Shown here piece by piece: positions 12,722 to 20,271 of a stretch of DNA of 20,271 nucleotides. The DNA comes from a virus. Each line of letters begins with the position of its first letter. Within the stretch, counting starts at the first letter, position 1. The translations under genes were made by a program, and so were the position numbers. The stretch lies in IMG/VR virus record IMGVR_UViG_3300035698_035441, positions 1-20,271 of that record. One strand, 5' to 3'. The notes under the pieces are model-generated. The model did not search any database. It had not been told where the DNA came from and was given only the letters and a program-made list of their open reading frames with translations.

Positions 12722-13291
12722 ATGCCCATCGTCACTGCTACGCAGGTAACACTTTTCTCGAATATCAGTGCATCGGCGGCGACCATAGCGAGCAGCGGTC
12801 TCATTCCCATCGTTCAAGAAAGGGCCAACTATCTCTCACACAATTACTTTGTCACCGAGCTATGTCTCGAGGACGCGGTGACGTTCAACGCCACCGCCCG
12901 CACCATAGTAGCCAACAGCAGCTTTGTCGCCGAAAACTTTTTGGCTGACGACGAAATCTATGTGTATTACTCCTATCGCAACGACGGGTATTACATCATC
13001 AGCGGCGTAGACGACGAGACCCTGACCCTGGCCACTGGATCCACGGTCGTCGATGAACTCAGCGGTCGCACCATTGTGATCTCGGTAGTGAAGTGGCCCA
13101 CGGCCATAGCGTATACAGCCGCACAAATGGTGTACTACGATTATGACATCCGGAAGAAACGATCGGGCGGGGTGACGAGAACGAGTTTGGGGCCTTGGTC
13201 AGAGGCCTACGGCAAGGTGGGCGATGACTACGGCTATCCCCCGGAGATCATTGCCGCCCTGGGCGATTACCACGTGGTGCAGATGGCATGA
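12722..13291 (+). CDS. Putative head-tail adaptor (connector) protein
   Basis: The 189-residue protein sits where siphoviruses encode the first connector below the portal (SPP1 gp15 / HK97 gp6 position). It opens with a helical region (NISASAATIASSGLIPIVQERANYLSHNYF), has beta strands in the middle (IVANSSFVAENFLADDEIYVYYSYRNDGYYIISGVDDETLTL) and a C-terminal part ending GDYHVVQMA. Assignment is mainly by gene order and length. ATG follows the previous TAA directly (GAGGA nearby), and its stop overlaps the next start as ATGA. Confidence 0.6.
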   Translation: MPIVTATQVTLFSNISASAATIASSGLIPIVQERANYLSHNYFVTELCLEDAVTFNATARTIVANSSFVAENFLADDEIYVYYSYRNDGYYIISGVDDETLTLATGSTVVDELSGRTIVISVVKWPTAIAYTAAQMVYYDYDIRKKRSGGVTRTSLGPWSEAYGKVGDDYGYPPEIIAALGDYHVVQMA

Positions 13292-13617
13292 TCAGGGATT
13301 CACTGAACTTGACCACGGTCCAGGTCGCCAGAGAAGTCATCTCCTCTGATGGGATGGGCGATACCTCGGCCGTGACGACTTTGACCACGCTCCTTTTCTC
13401 CCAGATCTGGCAGGTCCAAGGAAGTTCAGCGTTTTTCTCGGATAAAATCAACAAGGCCAGCTCCCATGTATTGGCGGTGGAGACCGATACCTATACCTGG
13501 TCAGACACCGATCGATGGGTGGTCAACGGTAGTGATCGGTACAAAATCGTTGGTCGTCCCGATGACATTTCACACAAAGGCGGTTTGACAGTTGTGGCTC
13601 TGGATATCATAACGTGA
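13288..13617 (+). CDS. Putative head-closure (stopper) protein
   Basis: This 109-residue, mostly beta protein lies second among the connectors, the usual place of the SPP1 gp16-like stopper that seals packaged DNA. Its C-terminus (DTYTWSDTDRWVVNGSDRYKIVGRPDDISHKGGLTVVALDI) matches the general pattern of these proteins, where a beta-barrel ends in a conserved-looking WxVxGxxYxI stretch. It overlaps both neighbours by 4 bases (ATGA before, GTGA after). Confidence 0.6.
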   Translation: MIRDSLNLTTVQVAREVISSDGMGDTSAVTTLTTLLFSQIWQVQGSSAFFSDKINKASSHVLAVETDTYTWSDTDRWVVNGSDRYKIVGRPDDISHKGGLTVVALDIIT

Positions 13618-14039
13618 GTTTCAAAAGCACTGTGGATTCGCAATGGAACGGCCAGGACGTCAAGATCCGGGGCCGTAAGGTCATCAACAAAACCGCGTTC
13701 GAGATCGGCCTCGTGGTCGAGGGCCAGGCCAAACTCTTGGCTGCAGTGGATACGGGAAGGCTCGCGGCCAGCATCACCGTGGCGTCCAGGGCAAGATCGA
13801 CCTACCCCCGTGGCGAAGGCGCAAGGCCAGCCGACACCATCAGTCCCCCGTCGTGGGACATGGAGGTCTTGGTCGGTACTCCCGTGTTCTACGCCCCGTA
13901 TGTAGAGTTCGGCACCGTTCGCAGCTACGCCCAGCCTTTCCTGAGGCCCGCCCTGGACCTGGCCCAGGGCAAGTCTTTGACCATCGGTATGACCAATGGC
14001 CGTTACGAGTTCAAGGATTATTTTGTGAGAGCGGCGTGA
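13614..14039 (+). CDS. HK97 gp10-like tail-completion protein
   Basis: The 141-residue protein fits the HK97 gp10 family: an early helix (NKTAFEIGLVVEGQAKLLAAVDTGRLAASITV), where the family has VDTGxLrxSI, then VGTPVFYAPYVEFGTVRSYAQPFLRPALD, the family's typical YAxyvEfGT...aqPFLrPA block. Members act at the head-tail joint or tail end. It begins with GTG overlapping the previous TGA, and its own stop overlaps the next GTG the same way, so these genes form a coupled chain. Confidence 0.85.
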   Translation: MSFKSTVDSQWNGQDVKIRGRKVINKTAFEIGLVVEGQAKLLAAVDTGRLAASITVASRARSTYPRGEGARPADTISPPSWDMEVLVGTPVFYAPYVEFGTVRSYAQPFLRPALDLAQGKSLTIGMTNGRYEFKDYFVRAA

Positions 14040-14440
14040 CCGCGGCCCAGGCCCTGGGGTGGTCGATGATCCAGGCCTCCACGGTAACAGTGTTGGTGAG
14101 CACCGCCAACATCTACCATGGGCTCAGGCCCAAGTCCACGGCAGTGCCCGCGATCAACTATTACGAGGGCGAACTCAGACGATTTTCGGGGATGGAATCC
14201 CAGGATTTCGTCATCAATAACAGGGATGTAACCGCGGCGGGGGCCCAGGCCATTGCGAGAGTGGTTACTGATTTATTCCACGGCAGTGCGTCGACGGGAA
14301 TCTATGCCAGCCAAAACGGGTTTGACATAGCCCGAAGTTTTCTCGATACTGGAACCGGGAGCATTCCCGAGACCGAAGACGAGATCTATAACGCACCGCT
14401 GCGGATCACTTTGATTTATCCGTCAAGTACAGTGAGTTAG
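14036..14440 (+). CDS. Putative tail terminator protein (DUF3168-like)
   Basis: The 134-residue protein lies in the position of the tail terminator, after the gp10-like protein and before the tail tube. Its pattern, a helical start (TAAQALGWSMIQASTVTVLVS) then IYHGLRPKSTAVPAINYYEGELRRFSG, a polar middle and a final strand PLRITLIYP, suits DUF3168-type terminators. GTG 14036 overlaps the upstream TGA; ATG 14067 is an alternative but would cut into the first helix. Assignment rests on order and overall pattern. Confidence 0.6.
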   Translation: MTAAQALGWSMIQASTVTVLVSTANIYHGLRPKSTAVPAINYYEGELRRFSGMESQDFVINNRDVTAAGAQAIARVVTDLFHGSASTGIYASQNGFDIARSFLDTGTGSIPETEDEIYNAPLRITLIYPSSTVS

Positions 14441-14449
14441 GAGGGCTTT

Positions 14450-15013
14450 ATGCCTATTTATCAAAACAGTTCGGTAGACAGCGACAAGCTGGTCTTGGGT
14501 AACTGCAAAGTCGAGCGCGCGTCCAGTGCCTTGGGAACCTTCTCAAACCTGGGTGCGGGCACCGTTACGGGCTGGGACCATCCCATCGAGAAGTACACGG
14601 CCCAAGCCGGTAATGCCCCGGACCCCGTCGAGGGCGTGGCCTCTGAGACCTGTACCGTGGCCTTCGAGTTGATCGAGTTCGACGCCTCAGTGCTCAGTGC
14701 TATCTCCGGGGGCCTGGTCAGCGCAAGCACCACGTCTTCGGTAGAGACCATCCACGCGGGTGGTAACACCGACACCACCATAACCAGATCCGCGTTCAGG
14801 TTTACAAACACGCGGGTGGTTGACACCAATACCGTGGAAACCATTTTGACGGTGTACTACGCCACAGCAGACTCGGGTCCCAGTTTTCAGTTGAAGACGG
14901 ATAACGACACCGACCCCGTAATGATCATGCCCGTGGCCATCACCGGCAAGCTCGATACCACGAGAACGGCCGGCCAGCAGCTCTACGTGATCACCCACGA
15001 CACCCCAGGGTGA
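14450..15013 (+). CDS. Major tail tube protein
   Basis: The 187-residue protein precedes the frameshifted tail chaperones and tape measure, the usual place of the tail tube. It starts with a short strand segment (LVLGNCKVERAS), has GWDHPIEKYTAQAGNAPDPVEGVASETCTVAFELIEFD, and is beta-rich to its end, as expected of a tube monomer. TAGGAGGG (about 14438-14445) precedes ATG 14450, a strong ribosome binding site fitting high expression. Confidence 0.75.
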   Translation: MPIYQNSSVDSDKLVLGNCKVERASSALGTFSNLGAGTVTGWDHPIEKYTAQAGNAPDPVEGVASETCTVAFELIEFDASVLSAISGGLVSASTTSSVETIHAGGNTDTTITRSAFRFTNTRVVDTNTVETILTVYYATADSGPSFQLKTDNDTDPVMIMPVAITGKLDTTRTAGQQLYVITHDTPG

Positions 15014-15023
15014 GGAGCTACTG

Positions 15024-15455
15024 ATGCCTGACAACGTACTCGATCTTGACATCCTCAAACCCAAGGCCAGATTTGTTATGCTGAACGAAAACGAGATCGA
15101 TGTATCGTTTATCCCCTGCGGGATTACGTTCGACATAGATGAGATCCGGAGGAAATTGCTCGGGGTCGTCTCAAAGATGGAAGAGGAGACCGGGGAAGAG
15201 GGACAAGAGGCCGTAAGGGTATCGAGTGACGGCGATAGCGACTTGCCCAAAGATGCGTTCCTGTTGGGAGTTAGAATGTGTGTGGCGTTTTGCAGCATAG
15301 ACTACCCCGACATGGACGAGGCCTGGTTCTTAAAAAACACCAGCCCAGGGCAAGTCAGCATCATGGCCCAAGAGATCCAGGATGCACTGCTGGATTCGTA
15401 CAAGGGCATCGAGGCGTATCAAAAAAAAACGAACAAGAAAACGGCGAAGAAGTAG
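15024..15455 (+). CDS. Tail assembly chaperone, short form (G-like)
   Basis: The 143-residue protein is the unshifted chaperone that with its longer form coats the tape measure before tube assembly. It lies directly between the tube and tape measure genes and ends in a Lys/Asn-rich tail (YQKKTNKKTAKK) coded over a run of nine A bases, where frameshifting can occur. The body is helical and acidic. GAGGAG precedes ATG 15024. Confidence 0.8.
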   Translation: MPDNVLDLDILKPKARFVMLNENEIDVSFIPCGITFDIDEIRRKLLGVVSKMEEETGEEGQEAVRVSSDGDSDLPKDAFLLGVRMCVAFCSIDYPDMDEAWFLKNTSPGQVSIMAQEIQDALLDSYKGIEAYQKKTNKKTAKK

Positions 15456-15766
15456 ACAAGCCCCTTCAGTTGGGGCGATTGTTCGTTGAGATGGCACTGC
15501 TCTATCCCTGGGCGACAAAAGAGTATCTGCTGTGGAAAATGAGTATCGGCCAAATCGTGATGTACCACAATCTGGGCTCGGACATAAAGGCAGGTGTACC
15601 AGTGAAAGGTGGGAATCCGAGATCGTTAATGAACATGCCTATAGAAGAGGTCCTAAAGGTTAGAGAGGACCTCCGCAAGAAGGGCTACCTCGACGGTCTG
15701 AACCAAGACAAACAAAAAAGCGATGCCGCCAAAGCCCCGTACAGTGATAAGTACGGAGACATATAA
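15024..15766 (+). CDS. Tail assembly chaperone, -1 frameshift fusion (GT-like)
   Basis: A -1 shift at A AAA AAA (15422-15428) joins 135 residues of the G frame to 112 residues of the next frame (NEQENGEEVDKPLQLGRLFVEMALLYPWATKEYLLWKMSIGQIVMYHNLGSD...), giving 247 residues. The second frame has no good start near the overlap and encodes a clearly protein-like helical domain. It ends at TAA overlapping the tape measure ATG. This matches the lambda G/GT arrangement: a rare fusion in which the T domain contacts the tape measure or tube protein. Confidence 0.8.
15422..15428 (+). promoter_or_regulatory. -1 frameshift slippery site A AAA AAA
   Basis: In the zero frame the codons are CAA AAA AAA ACG, so both Lys tRNAs can slip back one base and pair perfectly. 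The zero-frame stop is 25 bases downstream. A small hairpin GCCCC/GGGGC (15460-15476) lies about 31 bases further on, too distant for a classical stimulator. Confidence 0.8.
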
Positions 15767-18624
15767 TGCCGAATTTAGGGGACATGGTCGTACGTATTGT
15801 CGGCGACAACGCTCAGTTCGATACCTCTATAGACAAGTCCCAGAAAAAGTTCGACAGGTTCGCGGCATCCTCACTAAAGATCGGTAAATCACTCACCAAA
15901 TTCGTGACCCTGCCCATTCTCGCCCTTGGCGGAGCCGCGATAAAAGCTTCCGCCGACATGGAAATGCAAGAGGCGGCATTCACCACGCTCCTGCGCAGTG
16001 CGGACCGGGCCAAGGCCCTACTCAAGGAGTTGAAAGAGTTCGCCGCCGTGACCCCGTTCTCTGTTGGCGACCTCACCAATTCAACTCGACTGCTGGTGTC
16101 ATTCGGGATCGAGGCAGAAAAAGCGGTCCCGATCATGAAGCAGATCGGTGACATCGCCCAAGGTAATAAGCAAAAGTTCGCGAGTCTGTCGCTCGCGTTT
16201 GGGCAGGCATCTTCCACGGGCCGTCTCATGGGCCAAGACCTCTTGCAGATGATCAACTCCGGATTTAACCCCTTGCTCCAAATCAGCGAGGACACCGGCA
16301 GGTCGATGAAAGACCTGAAAGATGACATGGGCAAGGGCTTGATCTCTGTGGAAATGCTTGGTACAGCATTTGCCAATGCAACGTCAGAAGGCGGCAGATT
16401 CTACAACGGCATGAAGACGGCGAGCCAGACCTTGACCGGGCAACTGTCTACCCTTTTGGATACCATAGTCGAGACCGCGAGGTCATTCGGCGACGTCCTT
16501 CTCCCGTCAATAAAGAAGGCGACCCTGGGCCTAACCGAGTTCACGCGACAGTTCACGGCTTTAGAGGAAAGCAGGAAAAAGTTCATCATAGGCGCGGCGA
16601 TTACCGTTGCCAGCATCGGGCCCGTGACCTACACCATTGGCAAGGCCGTGATAGTGGTCAAGGCGCTGATCAAGGGCCTCAAGCTACTCGGGGCAGGGTT
16701 CAAGGCCGTGGGTGCCCTTGGTGCAGCAGGGCCTCTCGGTGTGATGGTCGGGCTGGTGGTTGGTGGTGCGATCGCGTTCAAGAAGTTTGAGGACGCGGCA
16801 AATGATGCTGCGTCAACCCAGAAACTGCTCAACGATCAATTCGAGCGACAGAACGAACTCCTCACGTCGGGAAGTATCATTCTGCTAGAGCAGGCCCTTC
16901 GTTCCGCGAATGGAGCGCTTGAATACCAGCTCAACCTTCTCAACGAAATCGAGGGAACCCATTTCCTCGCCAATAAACAGCGGGCCAACGCCCAGTTCGA
17001 GATACTCGAACAGCAGCAAAAAATAGCGGCCCTCGAGCTTGACATAGCAATCCAGCGGGAAGAAGAGACCGAGGCGCTCGCCCAAGCCGCCGTAGATGCG
17101 ACGTTCGACCTGAGAGAGGAATACGAGGCCAGGGTTCTCTTGGGTGATGCGACTCAGGCCCAGGTTGACGTACTCACAAAGAAATACGAGGAGCAGGCCA
17201 AGGTCCGGGACGGCTTCAAGGTGGCGTCTAAGGAAGAGAGAGACGCGCGACGCAAGTCCGCTGCCGACATAATCGCGGACCTCAAGAAAGAACGGGCGGC
17301 TCGGCTCAATGCCATGCGGTTACGGCTGCAGGGCATTGCCATAACTGAGGAAGCAGAAGAAGAGGCGGCGGAGAACGAATCAGAGCGAAGGGTGTTTTGG
17401 TCAAGGGCTTATCTCGCCGCAATAAAAGAACGGGGGCGAATATCCCAGCAATTCCACATCGAGGAGATGGATAGGATCGAAGCCGAAAAGCAGGCGCGGA
17501 TATCTGCGACCACCCAAATGGTTAGCATCGTTATCAGTGGAGCCATGGCCATGGCCTCGGCATCGAAACAGAGCGCACTGGACGTGGGACAGGCCGGGGC
17601 TGACATGCTCGCCGATCTCGCAATCGCGAGCGGCAACGCAACCGCGATGGCTATAGGTGAAATAATCAAGATCGTGAACTTCGTGATCGACGAGGTCACG
17701 AGGGCGTTTGACAGCATACAGACCATCACTTTGGACGTGAGCAACAAAATCGCAAACTTGCGAGTGAACGCAATGCGGGACGCCAACGAAAGAATACTTG
17801 CCAACACTCTCGACACGATAGACAGAGAAGAGAAACGCCGGTTGGAAGCAGCGGGATTGCTGGACAAAACCAGAGTCCAGCGAGCCGAAGACGAGAAAAA
17901 AAGTATCGCCGAGCGGCTCGCCGCCGATCTTGACTTCGCCCAGAGGAGTCAGCTCATAGCCGAGCGCGATGCCCTTATAAAAGCGGGGATACTGAGCCAG
18001 GCCGATGAGGACCGTCTAGAAGTCATCAACAAAAAGCTTGGCGACGACTTGACAACACTGGAACGGGCGGCGCTGCAAGAGCAAGCTATTGAAGCGCAGA
18101 AAGCCATCGAGAAGGCCAAGATCGAAGCCGAAGCCGAGGAGAAACGAGCAGCTGCCCGAGAGCTTGCAGCTGCCGAAGAACGCCGAATCAACCGGGAGCT
18201 TGCGATCTTCAACCGTGACATAGCCATCATGCAGGCCGAGATCGACAGAGACGCGGCGATATCTAGTTTGGGTATATTCGCCTCAGGGGCCCAGAAAGGT
18301 AGAGTAGAGGCCATGTACGCCGACTTGATATCGGCAATGCGCCAGATCCCAATTCCTGCCCTGGCGGGCGGTGGTATCATACCTCCACGACCCGGAGGAA
18401 CACTGGTCAGAGCAGCCGAGGCCGGTGTGCCTGAGGTATTCTTTACCCTAGACAAACTCGAGTCAGTGCTCTCTCAATCACCGGGTAGCAGTGGTGGTAG
18501 TGAGGACGTCGACGACATCCCCCTGCAAATCGCCGTGAACATTGACGGGCAGGTGATAATCGATACCGTGGTCACGGCCAACAGGAACCGCAAGCTCTTG
18601 ATTGACGCCCAGACCGTGGTGTAG
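15766..18624 (+). CDS. Tail tape measure protein
   Basis: The 952-residue protein has the tape-measure domain at the start: MVVRIVGDNAQFDTSIDKSQKKFDRF and, at about residues 50-215, the block from ILALGGAAIKASADMEMQEAAFTTLL to MIQ/GTAFANATSEGGRFYNGM, as in TP901-like families. Two hydrophobic stretches (273-338 and about 585-650) may insert in the host membrane. Long charged coiled-coil stretches fill the rest. The C-terminus has LAGGGIIPPRPGGTLVRAAEAGVPEVFF at about 862-889, a motif common near the end of tape measures. At about 0.15 nm per residue the tail would be near 140 nm (inference). Its ATG overlaps the GT stop. Confidence 0.92.
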   Translation: MPNLGDMVVRIVGDNAQFDTSIDKSQKKFDRFAASSLKIGKSLTKFVTLPILALGGAAIKASADMEMQEAAFTTLLRSADRAKALLKELKEFAAVTPFSVGDLTNSTRLLVSFGIEAEKAVPIMKQIGDIAQGNKQKFASLSLAFGQASSTGRLMGQDLLQMINSGFNPLLQISEDTGRSMKDLKDDMGKGLISVEMLGTAFANATSEGGRFYNGMKTASQTLTGQLSTLLDTIVETARSFGDVLLPSIKKATLGLTEFTRQFTALEESRKKFIIGAAITVASIGPVTYTIGKAVIVVKALIKGLKLLGAGFKAVGALGAAGPLGVMVGLVVGGAIAFKKFEDAANDAASTQKLLNDQFERQNELLTSGSIILLEQALRSANGALEYQLNLLNEIEGTHFLANKQRANAQFEILEQQQKIAALELDIAIQREEETEALAQAAVDATFDLREEYEARVLLGDATQAQVDVLTKKYEEQAKVRDGFKVASKEERDARRKSAADIIADLKKERAARLNAMRLRLQGIAITEEAEEEAAENESERRVFWSRAYLAAIKERGRISQQFHIEEMDRIEAEKQARISATTQMVSIVISGAMAMASASKQSALDVGQAGADMLADLAIASGNATAMAIGEIIKIVNFVIDEVTRAFDSIQTITLDVSNKIANLRVNAMRDANERILANTLDTIDREEKRRLEAAGLLDKTRVQRAEDEKKSIAERLAADLDFAQRSQLIAERDALIKAGILSQADEDRLEVINKKLGDDLTTLERAALQEQAIEAQKAIEKAKIEAEAEEKRAAARELAAAEERRINRELAIFNRDIAIMQAEIDRDAAISSLGIFASGAQKGRVEAMYADLISAMRQIPIPALAGGGIIPPRPGGTLVRAAEAGVPEVFFTLDKLESVLSQSPGSSGGSEDVDDIPLQIAVNIDGQVIIDTVVTANRNRKLLIDAQTVV

Positions 18625-18636
18625 GAGAATAGAGGT

Positions 18637-20271
18637 ATGCGAATAATTTATGGAAACCTATTAGACGATCTTCCCAGCGCCCAGGTCGTGCCCCTGACCG
18701 AGACCGTGCTCTACGAGGGCGTCCAGGTCCTGGATGATCGCCTGACAACTCAGTGGTGGACTACCTCATCCACGTCTCAGACCATCGTGTTTGGTGCTAG
18801 TTCTGACACCATCGTCGGCGGGAATATCGGGCTGGTCACCGGGAGTGCGGCGACTAATTTGATCAACGACCCCGAGGATTGGACGGGGTGGGCGACCACA
18901 GCCAACGCTACGGTTGTTTCGAGCGGTTCGATAATGGGCATGGTCGGCAACCTTATCATGAACACCGGAGCACCTGGTAGCAGTTTTGCTGCTGATGCTG
19001 TAGGAACGACGACCGCCCTATCTTATATCATCACTCTACGGAAAGGCAATTCCGACGACCCAAGAGTCCTTGTCACAGACTCATCTTCAACGGCATTTGG
19101 TAATGTAGCCATCGCTTTTGCAACAAAGACCATCGTGTATACCGCAGGGGCGTCAAAGCACATAGAGGAGTGGATTGACGACGATACCATAAGAATTGGA
19201 TTCAGCGTATCGGCACCGACCGCAGTATCTAGAGCCAGGGTCTACCCCTCACAAACCGTGGGTACAGGCGCTACGGTCTTGGGCACCGCAGCAATGTCGC
19301 TCGACAACACCTACCCCGTGCCCTACGTCGCGACGAGTAGGACGGCGATTGATACCAGCTATGCATTCAGGTTGCCGCCGAGTGGGAAGTTTATCGTCGA
19401 CTGTGAGTTCATACCATATGAGGAGCTTGGCGATTCTATGCACTTTGCGAACTGGAGAATAGACGGAGGGACAAAACTCATGTTCTATTATCAGTCTAAT
19501 ACCATTATCACTGAGTGGGCAGATGCTTCTGCCGACAATCCTCTAGCGAGAACTAACTCTGTTGGGACTTTCGATAGTGGCACGGCACAGACTATAAACC
19601 AGGGATTAAGATTTATTTGTTCTTTGGATTTAACGACTGGCACGACTGGCGGTATAGACAGTTTTTTAATTCCTCGTTCTCAAGGTGATATGGCTTCCAG
19701 CTCTTTATGGAACCTTTCGGCTGGGATATTGACAACAAGCGCGTTGACCTCTTTCGCTGTTGGAGGTTTGCCTGATGCCACCCTCCGATTTGATGCGATT
19801 ATGCGTCATGCCCGCGTTTATGGCGGCAGTTTTGCATCGCCAGAAACATTCACAACCGAGGAGGACATCGATACCGCCCTCGAAGGCCACGAACTCCTCT
19901 TCGACCAAACCTACCAGAACCAATTCAACTTCGACACCGTGGCGATCATGGGCCACAACATATCCGAGGGCGCAAAAATAACCTTCGAGGCCAACGACTA
20001 CAACGAATGGAACTACACCGACGGCAGCAGCTCATCCATCATCCAGCACAGCTTGACCTGGGACGACAAAACCATTCTGAAGATGATCACGAAGACCAAA
20101 AAACAGTACCTGAAATTCACGATCAACGATCCCAACAACGATGACGGCTTGCTCAAAGTAGGCCGCATCTGGGCCGGTCCATATCTCGACGTGGACCCCA
20201 GTTCGCTCGACGACTTCCAGGTCATCAAAAAGAACAGCGACCGCGCCAATCACAACCGCAACCGCAACAAG
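18637..20271 (+). CDS. Tail-tip / receptor-binding-type protein, modular, cut by the window edge
   Basis: The frame is open from ATG 18637 to the window end, 545 residues without a stop. Right after the tape measure a distal tail or baseplate protein is expected. I infer four parts. Residues 1-60 (LLDDLPSAQVVPLTETVLYEGVQVLDDRLTTQWWTTSSTSQTIVF) resemble the start of a discoidin (F5/8C-like) domain. Residues 73-205 start NLINDPEDWTGW, similar to the NLLxxSEDF sugar-binding-like modules of phage tails. Residues 235-397 look like a LamG/concanavalin-type lectin fold. Residues 430-515 (FDTVAIMGHNISEGAKITFEANDYNEW ... KQYLKFTINDP) look like the second half of the discoidin domain. AGGAG (18623-18627) serves the start. 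Bases 19460-19830 are more AT-rich than the rest. Confidence 0.7.
   Translation, partial: MRIIYGNLLDDLPSAQVVPLTETVLYEGVQVLDDRLTTQWWTTSSTSQTIVFGASSDTIVGGNIGLVTGSAATNLINDPEDWTGWATTANATVVSSGSIMGMVGNLIMNTGAPGSSFAADAVGTTTALSYIITLRKGNSDDPRVLVTDSSSTAFGNVAIAFATKTIVYTAGASKHIEEWIDDDTIRIGFSVSAPTAVSRARVYPSQTVGTGATVLGTAAMSLDNTYPVPYVATSRTAIDTSYAFRLPPSGKFIVDCEFIPYEELGDSMHFANWRIDGGTKLMFYYQSNTIITEWADASADNPLARTNSVGTFDSGTAQTINQGLRFICSLDLTTGTTGGIDSFLIPRSQGDMASSSLWNLSAGILTTSALTSFAVGGLPDATLRFDAIMRHARVYGGSFASPETFTTEEDIDTALEGHELLFDQTYQNQFNFDTVAIMGHNISEGAKITFEANDYNEWNYTDGSSSSIIQHSLTWDDKTILKMITKTKKQYLKFTINDPNNDDGLLKVGRIWAGPYLDVDPSSLDDFQVIKKNSDRANHNRNRNK

Noticed and set aside
15460-15476. GCCCC/GGGGC hairpin as the frameshift stimulator
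   Set aside because: It begins about 31 bases after the slippery site, whereas stimulators normally start 5-9 bases away.
1-20271. CRISPR array, insertion sequence, integrase or lysis genes
   Set aside because: No regularly spaced repeats, transposase, recombinase, holin or endolysin signature was seen; the only mobile element found is the intein.

Overview
This window is a stretch of a tailed-phage or prophage genome (Caudoviricetes, siphovirus-like). It runs from the end of an early or accessory module into an almost complete head-and-tail module. The evidence is the order small terminase, large terminase, SPP1-type portal, Mu F/SPP1 gp7-type minor head protein, scaffold, P22-coat-like capsid, head-tail connectors, tail terminator, tail tube, frameshifted tail chaperone, 952-residue tape measure, tail-tip protein. 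The host cannot be named. Shine-Dalgarno sites are AGGAGG-like and the promoters look sigma70-like, which fits a bacterial host. All genes point right except the first.

Left region (1-3135): a leftward stand-alone RadC/JAMM protein and a rightward early operon (sliding-clamp-like protein, two unknown proteins, a DUF2958 protein) are divided by an AT-rich region. Next come a rho-independent terminator, a DUF488-like protein and a tRNA gene. Three promoter-like sites (before radC, before the clamp operon, before the DUF488 gene) share the same inverted-repeat core, TACCTTAnAnGnTA, placed over the -10 hexamer. This suggests one regulator controls all three. The DUF488 message may be leaderless. 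The tRNA has its own near-consensus promoter, placed so that transcription would begin at about the first tRNA base.

Middle region (3152-7531): a PAPS-reductase-like PP-loop gene, split by a -1 frame change, is followed by a ParB-like gene, an arrangement like IbrA/IbrB. The terminase genes follow. The large terminase carries an intein in its third nuclease motif. Between the intein's two splicing halves lies an HNH homing-endonuclease gene read in a different frame and having its own ribosome binding site, while the terminase-intein frame stays open through all of it. This dual-frame arrangement is the most unusual thing in the window.

Right region (7588-20271): tightly packed virion genes, most with start/stop overlaps. 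Features of note are an internal promoter before the scaffold-capsid genes, a UUCG hairpin right against a ribosome binding site after the putative decoration gene, an A7 slippery site making the G/GT tail chaperones, and a tail-tip protein, open at the window edge, in which carbohydrate-binding-like modules seem to have been inserted into a discoidin-like domain. No stretch over 300 bases lacks a gene; the longest is 454-739.
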